Shown: piece by piece, positions 50,330 to 50,363 of the stretch
How the letters are laid out: the number at the start of each line of letters is the position of its first letter
How positions within the stretch are numbered: position 1 is the stretch's first letter
NCBI GenBank assembly: GCA_002315385.1
Contig: DCHZ01000008.1
Location: 1 to 50,363, forward strand
DNA: 50,363 bases
Source of the DNA: Firmicutes bacterium UBA1739
GTDB taxonomy: Bacteria > Bacillota > Clostridia > Peptostreptococcales > Anaerovoracaceae
Direction: 5' to 3'
Notes under the pieces: model-generated
Databases searched by the model: none
What the model saw: the letters and a program-made list of their open reading frames with translations, nothing else
What the model was told of the DNA's origin: nothing
Translations under genes and position numbers: made by a program

Positions 50330-50363
50330 AATAGTAACAGCATTGAAATTTATGTATCAATGC

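Overview
The window is about 50 kb of a low-to-mid GC, strictly fermentative member of the Bacillota, class Clostridia. Evidence for this is pyruvate:ferredoxin oxidoreductase, an [FeFe] hydrogenase with an NAD(P)H-type partner, a butyryl-CoA dehydrogenase/EtfBA operon, AGGAGG-type ribosome binding sites, SLH surface proteins and an LCP cell-wall enzyme. Two parS sites with parA, parB, mnmG and rsmG place the middle of the window near the replication origin, although dnaA, rpmH and DnaA-box clusters are not seen. Family-level assignment is not possible from the sequence alone; an Anaerovoracaceae/Eubacteriales-type butyrate producer would fit.

Layout. 1-6.5 kb (minus): a small coiled-coil protein, a signal peptidase I and the N-terminal 1,844 residues of a giant thioester-domain surface adhesin whose C-terminus lies outside the window. 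7.2-9.6 kb (plus): a beta-CASP RNase-like protein and a CYTH protein. 9.7-11.9 kb (minus): a polar amino-acid ABC transporter. 12-19 kb (minus): citrate synthase, an SLH protein and PFOR. 19.4-21.2 kb (plus): a second amino-acid ABC permease, and an ATPase fused to an RsbW-like kinase domain. 21.3-27.9 kb (minus): recR, dnaX, an ECF sigma/anti-sigma pair with a likely target gene, SRP RNA and [FeFe] hydrogenase. 27.9-31.4 kb (minus): the hydrogenase electron-transfer partner, tRNA-Ser and threonine synthase. 31.6-36.8 kb (plus): a small membrane peptide, parS, mnmG, rsmG, parS, a YbaK deacylase, parA and parB, followed by a decayed cysteine desulfurase gene. 37-43 kb: a LytTR protein, RNase HI, and yycH-yycI-walJ-rlmH without walRK, facing a second, divergent rlmH-like gene. 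43.5-46.7 kb: bcd-etfB-etfA. 47-50.3 kb: tRNA-Lys, an RDD protein, an LCP protein and an SLH protein.

How it works together. PFOR makes reduced ferredoxin and acetyl-CoA, and the hydrogenase module can discharge ferredoxin and NAD(P)H electrons as H2. Bcd/Etf reduces crotonyl-CoA to butyryl-CoA, usually coupled to ferredoxin reduction, and citrate synthase probably feeds glutamate synthesis. The surface genes (thioester adhesin with its own signal peptidase, two SLH proteins, LCP ligase) point to an S-layered, adhesive cell.

Most interesting points: (i) two convergent RlmH genes that have lost complementary halves of the RlmH active site, suggesting an obligate heterodimer; (ii) an ABC-transporter ATPase fused to an RsbW-like kinase domain; (iii) an ECF-type promoter in front of a small secreted gene beside an ECF sigma operon; (iv) the thioester adhesin with nested tandem repeats; (v) a hydrogenase operon that begins 18 nt after a strong tRNA terminator; (vi) a terminator-like hairpin at the presumed transcription start of the bcd operon; (vii) a frameshifted cysteine desulfurase relic behind parB.
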